Shown: positions 21,441 through 31,400 of the stretch, piece after piece
Numbering within the stretch: the first letter of the stretch is position 1
Layout: each line of letters begins with the position of its first letter
Origin: Marinobacterium sp. LSUCC0821
GTDB taxonomy: Bacteria; Pseudomonadota; Gammaproteobacteria; Pseudomonadales; Balneatricaceae
Assembly: GCF_012848475.1 (NCBI RefSeq)
Contig: NZ_CP051666.1
Location: forward strand, 1,449,501-1,513,500
Reading direction: 5' to 3'
DNA: 64,000 nucleotides
The notes under the pieces: model-generated
Seen by the model: only the letters and a program-made list of their open reading frames with translations
Told to the model about the DNA's origin: nothing
Databases searched by the model: none
Made by a program: the position numbers and the translations under genes

Positions 21441-22199
21441 TTAACCTTTGGTGCCCGCCAAAAGCTCTTTAACCCAACCGCTGCGACGTTCACGCTGAAG
21501 AATTTCGTTTCTGAGACGTAGCATCAATGCCAACCCAAATACCATGTAACAGGCTATGACCATCACTAGCAGAGGCATCCACATCTCAGGAGGCATAGCT
21601 GGTTTTTCAGTAATCTTAAAGGTCGCAGGCTGGTGCAGGGTGTTCCACCACTCTACCGAGTATTTGATAATCGGAATATTCACTAAACCTACAAGCGCCA
21701 ATACCGCTGTTGATTGTGCCGCAGTTGTTTCACTCTCGATAGCTGAGTTGAGTGCAATAACACCCAGGTAAAGGAAAAGCAGCACAAGCATGGATGTTAG
21801 TCGCGCATCCCAAACCCACCAAGAGCCCCAAGTAGGTTTACCCCAAATTGCACCCGTAGCCAGTGCTAGCACTGCGATTGCCGCACCTAAAGGCGCCACA
21901 GATTTAGCAACCATATCGGCAACTTTGATCTTCCAAATCAATCCAATAGCGCCGGCAATAGCCATCAGCATGTAGAAGCTTTGTGCCAAGATTGCAGTAG
22001 GCACATGCAAATAGATGATTCGAAAGCTATTACCCTGCTGGTAATCTGAAGGAGCAAACGCCAATCCCCAGACGATACCAACAGCCATCAACAGCCCACC
22101 CACTAGAGCAAACCAAGGAATTAATTTACCTGTGAAGGCATAACACCAACGCGGCGATGCCAATTGATAAAACCAACGAGGTAACCAGTTACTAGCCAT
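21441..22199 (-). CDS. ccmC: Haem exporter protein CcmC
   Basis: Polytopic membrane protein that delivers haem to CcmE. 252 residues, six helices, and the periplasmic WWD motif WGKPTWGSWWVWDARLTS (about residues 119-136) with flanking histidines (YLHVPTAI near residue 63 and the WWNTLHQPATF loop near 185). Size and motif are typical. It follows ccmB after four bases. Confidence 0.95.
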   Translation of the reverse strand: MASNWLPRWFYQLASPRWCYAFTGKLIPWFALVGGLLMAVGIVWGLAFAPSDYQQGNSFRIIYLHVPTAILAQSFYMLMAIAGAIGLIWKIKVADMVAKSVAPLGAAIAVLALATGAIWGKPTWGSWWVWDARLTSMLVLLFLYLGVIALNSAIESETTAAQSTAVLALVGLVNIPIIKYSVEWWNTLHQPATFKITEKPAMPPEMWMPLLVMVIACYMVFGLALMLRLRNEILQRERRSGWVKELLAGTKG

Positions 22200-22203
22200 A
22201 AAC

Positions 22204-22902
22204 CTATCCGCTTACAGAAATTCTTAATGCAGCACCTGCCGCTATCGGAGCAAGTGCTAAAGCCAATGCTAATAGAGCGCCTAGCAGTGCGAGGTAACCT
22301 GATAGAGGCAAACCTGTCACAGCCGCTTGTACGGCACTCGACCCAAATATGAGCACAGGAATATACAACGGCAATACTAACAGTGAGATTAAAACGCCAC
22401 CGCGACGTAGCCCAACAGTCAGTGCTGCACCAATTGCGCCAATGAGCGAAAGTGTCGGTGTGCCCAATAGAAGACTGAGCATGAGGCCCGGCATCCCTTC
22501 GCTAGGCAGGAATAGCATCACACCCAAGAGCGGTGCAATTAGCGTGAGCGCGAGACCTGACATCAACCAGTGCGCCGCCACTTTCGAAAGCACAATCAGA
22601 AATAGAGGCTGAGGGCTGAGTAACAACTGCTCGAGCGAGCCATCTTCAAAGTCCGATTTAAACAGAGACTCCATTGAAAGAAGAGTCGCTAAAAGCGCCG
22701 CAACCCAAAGCAGCCCAGGTGCTAGTTGCGAAAGAAAGTTCGGCTCTGGACTTACGCCGATTGGAAATAGCGACGCGACAATCAGAAAGAATATGAGTGG
22801 ATTAACCAGCTCACTTTTACGCCTAAACGCCAGCACCATGTCACGCTTAAACGTCATCACAAATAGACGCGATATAGAGATCTCTTTGGACTGACTCACC
22901 AC
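22204..22902 (-). CDS. ccmB: Haem exporter protein CcmB
   Basis: Membrane subunit of the CcmAB ABC transporter, which drives release of holo-CcmE. 232 residues and six predicted helices. Marks include FKRDMVLAFRRKSELVNPL near residue 14 and the LSPQPLFLIVLSKV segment, both typical of CcmB. GTG at 22902 is used; an adjacent GTG one codon later is equally possible. The start overlaps the ccmA stop. Confidence 0.94.
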   Translation of the reverse strand: MVSQSKEISISRLFVMTFKRDMVLAFRRKSELVNPLIFFLIVASLFPIGVSPEPNFLSQLAPGLLWVAALLATLLSMESLFKSDFEDGSLEQLLLSPQPLFLIVLSKVAAHWLMSGLALTLIAPLLGVMLFLPSEGMPGLMLSLLLGTPTLSLIGAIGAALTVGLRRGGVLISLLVLPLYIPVLIFGSSAVQAAVTGLPLSGYLALLGALLALALALAPIAAGAALRISVSG

Positions 22903-23543
22903 ACTCTCTCCGATTTCGCGAACGCTTCAACATTGAGAGTGTGCACTGGCATGTCAGCACTCAAATCCTGGTGAGTTGTCATGATGACACTTCCACCTTG
23001 CGCGATATGATCCAGCATTAAGCTCTCTTTGGCTGCGACACCGATCTTATCAATTGCAGTAAAGGGCTCATCCAATACCCAAAGTGCAGCCCTGCTCATA
23101 TACATTTTTGCCAAAGCGATACGGCGTTTTTGACCTGCAGATAACTGGTGTGCTGGCACATCTTCAAAACCACGCAAACCAACTTGCTCAAGAGCATATG
23201 CGATTTTGTTCTCATCCAACGATGGATGGAGTGCACACTGCCAACGCAAATTCTCTTCAGCTGTAAGTAAAAGACTGACACCGGTCTGGTGACCAATAAA
23301 TAGAAGCTCCGAGACAAACTGATCACGAGACTCTGAGATAGCCTCGTCTCGCCAAAATAGCTCACCTTCAAAGTGAGTACTTAAGCCACATAGGATGCGA
23401 AGAAGTGTTGTTTTGCCACTACCGTTTCGTCCTTCGACCTGCCAAATTTGGCCCGGAGCAACTGAGAAGCTGAGATCATCAAATAGAATTCGATCATCTC
23501 GCTCACAGAAGAGGGATTCAGCTTTTAGTAGCGATTCGGACAC
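22896..23543 (-). CDS. ccmA: Cytochrome c biogenesis ABC transporter ATP-binding protein CcmA
   Basis: ATPase subunit of CcmABCD. Walker A GRNGSGKTTL (about residues 38-47), signature LSAGQKRRIALAKM (about 134-147) and Walker B ALWVLDEPFTAID are all intact. Length 215 residues. Two GTG codons are possible; the second (23543) is preferred because a GGAG ribosome site lies five bases upstream, whereas that site overlaps the first GTG (23549). It is the first gene of ccmABCDEFGHI, and the operon promoter should lie in or upstream of 23544-23652; no clear consensus was found. Confidence 0.93.
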   Translation of the reverse strand: MSESLLKAESLFCERDDRILFDDLSFSVAPGQIWQVEGRNGSGKTTLLRILCGLSTHFEGELFWRDEAISESRDQFVSELLFIGHQTGVSLLLTAEENLRWQCALHPSLDENKIAYALEQVGLRGFEDVPAHQLSAGQKRRIALAKMYMSRAALWVLDEPFTAIDKIGVAAKESLMLDHIAQGGSVIMTTHQDLSADMPVHTLNVEAFAKSERVW

Positions 23544-23603
23544 GCACACTCCGCATATACAGACTAGAGACTATCTAGACACCTAGAAACAAAGAAGTAT
23601 AAC

Positions 23604-23651
23604 GTTATTCCGCGAGGCAGTCAGGAGGTTATTCCGAGAAATAGCCAGGAG
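23604..23651. repeat. Imperfect 24-base tandem duplication
   Basis: Two adjacent copies, 23604-23627 and 23628-23651, agree at 19 of 24 positions (shared core GTTATTCCG and CAGGAG). Read on the minus strand, each unit is eight codons beginning CCTCCT and ending GAATAA. The pair lies directly after the stop codon of the exonuclease gene, in its frame, so each unit supplies a further in-frame stop. Confidence 0.75.
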
Positions 23652-23652
23652 G

Positions 23653-24282
23653 TCAATTAACATCCAAGGGTGAGTCACCATGTTTCAGCCGCACATACAT
23701 AAGAGCCACAGTGATTGCATCACCTAATGCGGTGTGCCTCTGGATAATCGGCATATCCAATTTGCTCGCAATAGTATCGAAGCGAAGGTCAACATCTCCA
23801 CCCACATGCTTCCACTTAATAATGTCATGATAGACGTGAGACAACTCAATCGCTTTATTTGGCAGACTGAAGTCAAACTCCTGACGCAAGAACTTATCCA
23901 GCATACGGATATCGTAATTGACGTAGTAACCAAGAATTGGACGGTTTCCCACAAACTCCAACACCTGCTCTAAGGCTTCACGAATATCCACACCATCAGC
24001 CAGGTCTGCTGCGCGAATTTTGTGAATCTTAATCGAGTCACCATTGAGGTCCGTGGGCGGTTTAAGACGAATATCAAGACGATCACTAGTCTTAACGCGC
24101 TTACCTTTAATCTTCACCGCACCAATAGAGAGGATCGACGCCTTACCCACATCGAGACTGGTCGTTTCACAATCCAGCGAGACGACCTCATCACCCTCGT
24201 AAGCATCAAAAAGGTGCGCCCAACGGCTATCAGCCATGGCGCGCTTATCGCGAAACTTACGAATACTGCGGGGCAAAATCAT
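23653..24282 (-). CDS. DnaQ-like 3'-5' exonuclease
   Basis: 209 residues with a DEDDh exonuclease domain: motif I LDCETTSLD (Asp37, Glu39), motif II GYYVNYDIRMLDKF (about 128-141) and motif III RHTALGDAITVALMY (about 182-196, with the general-base His). It is too short and too divergent to be the replicative epsilon subunit; it belongs to the stand-alone group found next to CBS/DUF294 nucleotidyltransferases. It lies 19 bases after that gene on the same strand. Its biological substrate is unknown. Confidence 0.85.
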   Translation of the reverse strand: MILPRSIRKFRDKRAMADSRWAHLFDAYEGDEVVSLDCETTSLDVGKASILSIGAVKIKGKRVKTSDRLDIRLKPPTDLNGDSIKIHKIRAADLADGVDIREALEQVLEFVGNRPILGYYVNYDIRMLDKFLRQEFDFSLPNKAIELSHVYHDIIKWKHVGGDVDLRFDTIASKLDMPIIQRHTALGDAITVALMYVRLKHGDSPLDVN

Positions 24283-24301
24283 CTGCGAATCCTTTCAGCC
24301 T

Positions 24302-26128
24302 TTAACTTGAGAGGTGATAACGTGAGGTCAGTGATTTCTTAAAGCTTTTCACCACCAAGAGACCATCACGCAATAGATCACGGTCCATTTTATTCAATTG
24401 GTGTAGCTCAATGATATTAGGCGTTGGATCTAGACCGTCTTCACTCTCTTCTGCTCTTCGCATCTGCTGACGGAGTCGAATATTGATAAAGAGCCCCAAA
24501 GCCTCACAAAGATCTTTCGAGATACCAGACTCCAAAACGCCCGCTTCAGTTAAGGCTTCAAGACGGTCAAAGGTATTGGTAACAAGAATTCTATTCTCAA
24601 GCGCCATGGCACGCACACCGTGAACGATGGGGAAAATACCACCCTTCTTAATATCTAGCTCACCCTTATCTTTCAGGTTGCCGAAGAAGGTTAATGGGGT
24701 ATCAAACTCAATAGCCGCTTTCGCAAAGTGCGAGAAGAACAGGTCATTATTCTTCATATTGCGCAGGAACCAGTTACGCGCCACTTTAAAGAAGGCGACA
24801 TTACCTGCAACCGGCTTAGCATCGACAGCAATAGCCAAACGCATTTGATCTTCGCCATCATTACTCATCGACCAATCTTGTAGCTTCTGCGTCCAATCAT
24901 CGACTGAATTATTCCACTCAGGATTAGAGACCATGATATTGCCAGGACAAGGCGGAAAACCAAAAGAGATTAGAGTCTCACTAAATCGCTGCATCACCTC
25001 ACGCATCTCTGGCCATATCAAACCATTACGAAAGATCAGTGCATTATCCTGGTCGGTCTTCATAATCTGCTCAGCACGCCCTTCCGATCCCATCACAATC
25101 AGACAGACGTGAGGATGCATATCGGCAGGTACTACAAGGTCAAAGAGCTTAGCGATGATACGGCCATTCATGGCTGCCAATAGATCCATCGTAAAGCGAA
25201 TACGTACACCAGTTGAGATCAGGGCTTTAATTAGAGTAGTCAGCCCCTGAGCGGCTTCACGAAGATCATCAAGCGTACTTGCTCGCTCCAAACGCAAGCC
25301 AATTACATGCGAGTGGCTTGAGAAGTAGGAGAGCACATCTGTCAGCTGAACAATACCGATCAAGGTGTCACCATCCATAACCACGACACGCTCAATCTGC
25401 TGCTGCGTCATCAGGACTAGGGCGCTAAATAGGTAGTCATCAGGCTTACAGGTAACAAGACGATAGGTCGCGATACCCGACACCTCAGAGCCTGTAGATT
25501 GCTCATTAATGACGACCGCATCAAGTATATCGGTACCGGTGACCATACCAATACGACTGCCTTTGCGAACTAAAACACAGTCGTTTTTTGTCTCGCGCAT
25601 CAAGCGCGTCGCTTCGCTGATAGTGGTACCGGCATTCACGATGAGAGGATCTTGAATCACAACATCCTCAACCGTAGCAAGCATAAACTCCGCCATATCC
25701 TGGCCTTCGCCCTGCTGTGCCGCGATTTCACTCTTTACGGATAAGTTTTGTTGGAAGTAGTCTGCAAACCCTGGGTTAGAGCCAATCAACTCTAAAAGCG
25801 TTTCTGTAGGAAGGATGTGACAAATAGTCTCCTCTTCCGCCTCGAAGTTATGGATAGCGACCCCATTCAAAGCAGACCAACCGCCAAAGTAGTCTTCGTT
25901 CTCGTAGTGCATGAAGACGTGATGGATATCATCGCCCTCGGTCTGAGGCTCACTCTCAGCCACACGTCCTTTGAAGATAACGTAGACACCTTCAGACTGC
26001 TCACCTGCCTTTAGAATCATCTCCCCTGCCGAGTAGTAACCAAGATCTAAATTAGCGCCAAGCAAACGCTGCTCCTTCTCATTGAGCAGGCTAAACGGGA
26101 GATTTTGTAACTTAAACGAGTCAGGCAT
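24302..26128 (-). CDS. Cyclic-nucleotide-binding / CBS-pair / DUF294 nucleotidyltransferase-like protein
   Basis: 608 residues in three modules: a cNMP-binding-like beta roll (about 10-130), a CBS pair (about 160-285, two repeats around DPLIVNAGTTISEATRLM and LVTCKPDDYLFSALVLM), and a DUF294 nucleotidyltransferase-like domain with GSEGRAEQIMKTDQDNAL (about 345-362), followed by its helical C-terminal partner. The chemistry is that of GlnD-type nucleotidyltransferases, but the substrate is unknown. The ATG at 26128 has a GAGGA site; the longer frame to 26146 would need a TTG start. Its neighbours (exonuclease, symporter, CrbS-like kinase) suggest a role in carbon or energy signalling. Confidence 0.85.
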   Translation of the reverse strand: MPDSFKLQNLPFSLLNEKEQRLLGANLDLGYYSAGEMILKAGEQSEGVYVIFKGRVAESEPQTEGDDIHHVFMHYENEDYFGGWSALNGVAIHNFEAEEETICHILPTETLLELIGSNPGFADYFQQNLSVKSEIAAQQGEGQDMAEFMLATVEDVVIQDPLIVNAGTTISEATRLMRETKNDCVLVRKGSRIGMVTGTDILDAVVINEQSTGSEVSGIATYRLVTCKPDDYLFSALVLMTQQQIERVVVMDGDTLIGIVQLTDVLSYFSSHSHVIGLRLERASTLDDLREAAQGLTTLIKALISTGVRIRFTMDLLAAMNGRIIAKLFDLVVPADMHPHVCLIVMGSEGRAEQIMKTDQDNALIFRNGLIWPEMREVMQRFSETLISFGFPPCPGNIMVSNPEWNNSVDDWTQKLQDWSMSNDGEDQMRLAIAVDAKPVAGNVAFFKVARNWFLRNMKNNDLFFSHFAKAAIEFDTPLTFFGNLKDKGELDIKKGGIFPIVHGVRAMALENRILVTNTFDRLEALTEAGVLESGISKDLCEALGLFINIRLRQQMRRAEESEDGLDPTPNIIELHQLNKMDRDLLRDGLLVVKSFKKSLTSRYHLSS

Positions 26129-26232
26129 TTGATCCTCACAATTCAAAACAGATGATCTGTCGAGTATTACGCGTTTTAGAAAAAATTGCAGGAACTCACA
26201 TCAACTTTTTCTAAAAAGCTCGGCAATTAAAA

Positions 26233-26254
26233 AAGGCGTCCCGAGGGACGCCTT
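26233..26254 (-). terminator. Rho-independent terminator of the symporter operon
   Basis: Inverted repeat AAGGCGTCC / GGACGCCTT (9 bp, loop CGAG), followed on the minus strand by a run of T. It lies 18 bases past the symporter stop, so it ends the DUF4212-symporter transcript and separates it from the DUF294 gene. Confidence 0.9.
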
Positions 26255-26271
26255 CTTAGACTAGCGACTTC

Positions 26272-27963
26272 TTAGTGAGAAGAAGCTGCGCCCGCACCGC
26301 GTGGGATACGGATGTCTTCAACGATCTGCTGGATTTCAGCAGGTGGTTCAGCAGTCATAGAAGAGACTACTTTAGCCACTACGAAGTTCAGAATCATACC
26401 CACAGTACCGAAGCCCTCTGGAGAGATACCAAACCACATTTCGTCTTTTGTGCCGCCCATGAACTTGAAGTACACGATGTAAGCCATTGTTGATGCGATA
26501 CCAACAATCATACCTGCAACTGCACCCTGAGTGTTCATGCGCTTGCTGAAGATACCCATTAGGATTGCAGGGAATACAGAAGATGCTGCTAGACCGAAGG
26601 CTAGTGCTACTACCTGTGCTACGAATCCTGGTGGGTTAACACCGAAGTAACCTGCTACAAGAATTGCTAAAACCGCTGCACCACGTGCATAGAGCAGTTC
26701 CTGTTTCTCGGTTATGTTCGGATTAATTGTTTTCTTCATCAAGTCATGCGAGATCGACGTAGAGATTACAAGCAACAGACCTGCAGCAGTTGATAGTGCC
26801 GCCGCTACTGCACCTGCAGCTACCAGTGCGATTACCCAGTTTGGAAGCTGAGCGATCTCTGGGTTAGCAAGTACCATGATGTCGCGGTTTACAGTCAACT
26901 CGTTCTCAGCAGTTTTGCTGTAGAACACGATGCCGTCGTTGTTTTTATCTTCCCACTTGATCAGACCAGTAGTTTCCCAACGTGCGAACCACTCAGGAAT
27001 CTCTGAGTAAGCACGACCAGTGTTTTCTGGACCGTTTACAGTCTGGATTAGGTTTACACGACCGAAGCCTGCTACACCTGGTACAGATGTGTAAAGGATA
27101 GCGATGAAGATCAACGCCCAACCAGCAGATGCACGAGCATCTTTAACACGTGGTACTGTGAAGAAACGTACGATTACGTGTGGTAGACCTGCAGTGCCAG
27201 CCATTAGAGCCGCTGTCATGAAGAACAGGTCAACGGTGGTCTTAGAACCTGCAGTGTACTGTGCAAAGCCTAGATCAACTGATAGTTGGTCAAGAGTTGC
27301 AAGTACTGACTGACCGCTTTCAAGAGTTGCACCAAGTGCAGTCTGTGGAAGAATGTGGCCAGTTACCTGTACAGATAGGAAGATTGCAGGAACCATGAAC
27401 GCCAGGATAAGTACTACGTACTGCGCAACCTGGGTGTACGTGATGCCCTTCATACCGCCTAGTACAGCGTAGAAGAATACGATAGCCATACCGATGATTA
27501 CACCAGTGTTGATGTCAACGTGTAGGTAACGTGAGAATACGATACCAACGCCGCGCATCTGGCCAGCTACGTATGTGAACGAAATGATGATCGTACAGAT
27601 TACTGCAATTGTACGTGCAGTGTTGCTGTAGTAACGGTCACCGATGAAGTCAGGCACTGTGAACTTACCAAACTTACGTAGGTAAGGAGCCAGAAGCATC
27701 GCTAGTAGTACGTAACCACCAGTCCAACCCATTAGGTAAGCTGATGCGTCACGACCGATGAACGATACGATACCCGCTAGTGAGATGAACGATGCAGCTG
27801 ACATCCAGTCCGCAGCAGTCGCCATACCGTTTGCGATTGGTGGTACACCACCGCCTGCAACATAAAATTCCTTAGTTGATCCAGCACGCGCCCAGATCGC
27901 AATTGCGATGTAGAGTGCGAATGAACCGCCGACAAATAGATACGTTAACGCGTCAAGACTCAT
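26272..27963 (-). CDS. Sodium:solute symporter, large subunit (VC_2705/ActP-like)
   Basis: SSS-family transporter of 563 residues with about 13 helices; PVIEIGM-type regions such as ANGMATAADWMSAASFISLAG (split here around residues 44-64) match the acetate permease branch. A hydrophilic insert at about 315-365 is present, as in the subfamily that pairs with a DUF4212 small subunit. ATG at 27963 has an AGGAGATAGGA site. It lies 11 bases after the DUF4212 gene, so the two are an operon. Acetate or another short carboxylate is the likely substrate by family and by its CrbS-like neighbour; this is inference. Confidence 0.88.
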   Translation of the reverse strand: MSLDALTYLFVGGSFALYIAIAIWARAGSTKEFYVAGGGVPPIANGMATAADWMSAASFISLAGIVSFIGRDASAYLMGWTGGYVLLAMLLAPYLRKFGKFTVPDFIGDRYYSNTARTIAVICTIIISFTYVAGQMRGVGIVFSRYLHVDINTGVIIGMAIVFFYAVLGGMKGITYTQVAQYVVLILAFMVPAIFLSVQVTGHILPQTALGATLESGQSVLATLDQLSVDLGFAQYTAGSKTTVDLFFMTAALMAGTAGLPHVIVRFFTVPRVKDARASAGWALIFIAILYTSVPGVAGFGRVNLIQTVNGPENTGRAYSEIPEWFARWETTGLIKWEDKNNDGIVFYSKTAENELTVNRDIMVLANPEIAQLPNWVIALVAAGAVAAALSTAAGLLLVISTSISHDLMKKTINPNITEKQELLYARGAAVLAILVAGYFGVNPPGFVAQVVALAFGLAASSVFPAILMGIFSKRMNTQGAVAGMIVGIASTMAYIVYFKFMGGTKDEMWFGISPEGFGTVGMILNFVVAKVVSSMTAEPPAEIQQIVEDIRIPRGAGAASSH

Positions 27964-27974
27964 TTCCTATCTCC

Positions 27975-28235
27975 TTACTCGTGAACGTCGTACTTTTCGT
28001 CGAGTTTGTTCATGCTAGACACGTATGCCCAGATCAAACCTACGAATACGAAGATCGAACCTTGTTGTGCGAACCAGAAGCCCAGCGGGAAGCCGAAGAA
28101 CTGGATCTGATCGAGTGCATCTACGAATAGAACGCCGCAGCCGTAAGACACGACGAACCAAATCGCTAGATAGGTGATGATAATGCGCAGGTTTTCACCC
28201 CAGTAGGCCTGTGCATTTTCGTTGCTCATTGACAT
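27975..28235 (-). CDS. DUF4212 symporter small subunit
   Basis: 86-residue membrane protein with two helices (about 18-37 and 51-71) of the DUF4212 / sodium-substrate symporter small-subunit family, marked by AYWGENLRIIITYLAIWF near residue 9 and FPLGFWFAQQGSIFVFVGLI near 45. The open frame extends to 28379, but the ATG at 28235 is preserved in family length and has AAGGGA seven bases upstream. It always pairs with the large subunit that follows here. Confidence 0.9.
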   Translation of the reverse strand: MSMSNENAQAYWGENLRIIITYLAIWFVVSYGCGVLFVDALDQIQFFGFPLGFWFAQQGSIFVFVGLIWAYVSSMNKLDEKYDVHE

Positions 28236-28419
28236 AGCATCATCCCTTATTAGGTTGTTGTTATATTCCAAATTTACTGTGCTCCCACACAGATAACCCG
28301 AATAATACCTAATGAAAACGATAAATAAGAGAACGACTTTAGTAGTGCATATAGGAATAACAGCCTGTTTTTTAATCAATTTCGCTACTTATTTAGTCTC
28401 ATACGCGCAAAACTCTTTT

Positions 28420-28447
28420 TTGCACGCCTGATCCTAATCGTTAGAAT
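28420..28447 (+). promoter_or_regulatory. Weak candidate sigma70 promoter for the CrbS-like kinase
   Basis: TTGCAC and TAGAAT separated by 16 bases, ending 43 bases before the ATG. The -10 matches consensus at five of six positions, the -35 only at three. The 255-base interval between the two divergent genes must hold promoters for both directions; no other clear site was found. Confidence 0.35.
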
Positions 28448-28490
28448 AGAGTTATTCGAAAGCCCATAGGGGCAATAAAAGGATAATAGG

Positions 28491-31400
28491 ATGCTATCCG
28501 GATTAACCATTACGCTTATCGCCCTGGGCTATTTAGGCTTACTCTTTGCTATAGCCTACGTGGGTGAACAGAGCCGAGCGGGTAAAAGCCTTGCCGGAAA
28601 CCCTGTTATCTATTCATTATCCCTTGCCGTTTACTGTTCGTCATGGACCTTCTATGGGGCAGTTGGACGCGCCAGCTCGACGGGATGGGAGTTTCTAGCG
28701 ACCTACCTTGGCCCAACACTAGTATTCATCTTTGCATGGCGCGTTATTGAGAAGATCAACCGAGTCAGTAAACAGCAAAACATTACAACCATCTCTGACT
28801 TCATATCTTCGCGTTATGGTAAAAGCCAAACCATTGCAGTTTTAGTTACCGTCATCGCTGTACTCGGCACCATTCCCTACATCGCTCTTCAACTTAAAGC
28901 GGTCGCCGTTAGCTACAACGCGATAGCCCCTGGTGCTAGCGAGGCAGTTGGCCAGGGTAGTGACACCGCACTTATCGTTGCCATCATCATGGCCGTCTTC
29001 GCTATCCTGTTTGGTACGCGAGACATTGACGCTACAGAACACCATGAAGGGTTGGTATTAGCTGTAGCCTTCGAATCGGTCGTAAAACTCACTGCATTCT
29101 TAGCGATTGGCTTCTTTGTAACCTACGAGCTGTTCGGAGGAATCCAACCGACAATAGCGACTGTGCAACGCGAGATGATGGGGACCAGTGGCTTCACGAA
29201 CTCAATTTTTGCAGGAAGTTTCCTTACTGAAATTGTTCTGGCCTTAGGTGCCACCATCTGTCTTCCTCGCCAATTCCACGTGACCATCGTGGAGAATATT
29301 CGTAGTAGGAACTTAAAAGTCGCTCGCTGGCTGTTCCCAACCTACTTAATGCTTCTCGCGCTATTCGTTCTACCGATTGCGACAGCTGGACATATTCTTA
29401 TCCCCGCCTCTAACCCTTTCGGTCCAGATAGCTACGTTCTCACGCTACCTTTGCATTTTGGTAACGATGGTCTCGCTGCCTTTGCCTTTATTGGTGGCTT
29501 ATCAGCGGCAACCAGCATGGTCATTGTTGCAGCTATTACTCTTGCAACGATGGTATGTAATGACATCGTGATACCGGTTCTGTTGCGTATTCCTAAGCTC
29601 AGACTGGCGGAAACGAAAGACCTTGGCGCACTTCTTTTAAGTGTGCGCCGAATCACAATCATCTCTCTGTTACTTTTAGGCTACTTCTATTACCGAATTC
29701 TGGGCGACAACGGCTCACTCGCCTCGCTTGGCCTACTGGCTTTTGTGGCTGCAATCCAGTTTTTGCCCTCTATCTTAGGCGCTGTCTACTGGAGCGAAGG
29801 GAACCGTTATGGCGCCATAGCAGGCCTAGTGAGCGGCTTCCTGCTCTGGCTCTACACCCTCGTACTCCCAGTTATTGAAGGTGCCAACCTTATTCCTGAC
29901 ACACTTCGCACAGATGATCTTGTGCCTATCTGGCTGTCGCCAACAAATATTCTGGGACTATCGAATGTTGACCCTCTGACACACGGTGTCATCTGGAGTT
30001 TGACGATCAATACGCTTGCTTACATTGTAATGTCGAAGCTAACCCGCCCAAGGCTGGTAGACCGCATCCAAGCCAGCGCATATGTTGATAGTCGCCGCGA
30101 CCCTAACTCAGAGCCGGGCCGCCAAACTGCTCCGGTAACAGTGAGTGATCTTCAGATGCTTGCTGAGCGTTTCATTGGTATTCGAAGAACACAGCAAGCA
30201 TTCAGCAGTTACTGGGCACAGCGCAAAGAGGAGCCGCAAGCACTTGGCGAGAAAGCGGTACCCGAGCTCATCCAACACACAGAGCGACTATTAGCTGGTG
30301 TGATTGGTGCATCTTCTGCTCGCATCGTGATGGACTCCACCCTACGTGGCAAAGATATGCAGCTTGGTGACGTGGTTGCCATCGTTGATGAGGCTTCGCA
30401 AGCACTCCGTTTCAACAGAACGCTCCTGCAATCAACGATTGAGAACGTGACCCTTGGCATTAGTGTAGTGGATCAAAAGTTTCGGCTTGTGGCTTGGAAC
30501 CAACGCTTTGTTGATATGTTTGATTATCCAGACGAACTTATTGTTGTTGGCCGTCCAATAGAAGAGATCATCCGCTACAACGCCATTCATGGTGAATACG
30601 GCTTCTCTGGCCGCTCAGTTGATGAGCAGGTCAAACAACGCATGAGCTATCTGCTCGCCGGCGAACCACATGCATTTGAGCGCTACCGCCCTAATGGTCA
30701 GGTAATGGAGGTGCGTGGCAACCCAATGCCTGATGGCGGTTATGTAAACACCTACATGGATATCACGGAGCACAAACGCGTTGAAGAGGCGCTGCGTGAG
30801 AGTGAGCAGAACATTCGTGTCTACACCGACAACGTGCCGGTCATGATCACCTACCTCGATCCAGAACAGAACTTCCTCTTTGTGAACAAAGCGTTTGCCG
30901 ACGGTGTAGGGATAGATAGACACAATATTGCAGGCACACCTTCTTACAAAATTTTCAGCACTGACCAGTACGAACTGCGCCAACCTTTTGTGAGACGCGT
31001 CTTAAACGGCGAGCGAGTGAAATTCGAGGCTATTCTCCCAACTCAAGATGATGAACACCGCTACGCCGAACTGACCATGATTCCGCATATCGGCGAGTAC
31101 GGTGACGTGTTAGGTTACTTTACGCTCTATCAAGATATCACCGAGCGACGTAATGCCGAGATAGCACTTCAAGAGACCAACGAGAATCTTGAGAAACGCG
31201 TACTTGAGCGTACCCAAGCTCTCTCTCTAGTGAACAAAGAGCTGCGCAAAGAGAACACAGTGCGCGCATTGATGGAGGATGAGCTTCGCCAAGCGAAATC
31301 AGATGCTGACGCAGCTAACCTGGGTAAAACTCGCTTCCTCGCTGCGGCTAGCCACGACCTATTGCAGCCTTTAAACGCAGCCCGTCTGTTTACATCAGCT

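Noticed and set aside
28236-28379. N-terminal extension of the DUF4212 subunit by 48 residues
   Set aside because: Family members are about 86 residues, the internal ATG at 28235 has a good ribosome site, and the extension would occupy the divergent promoter region.
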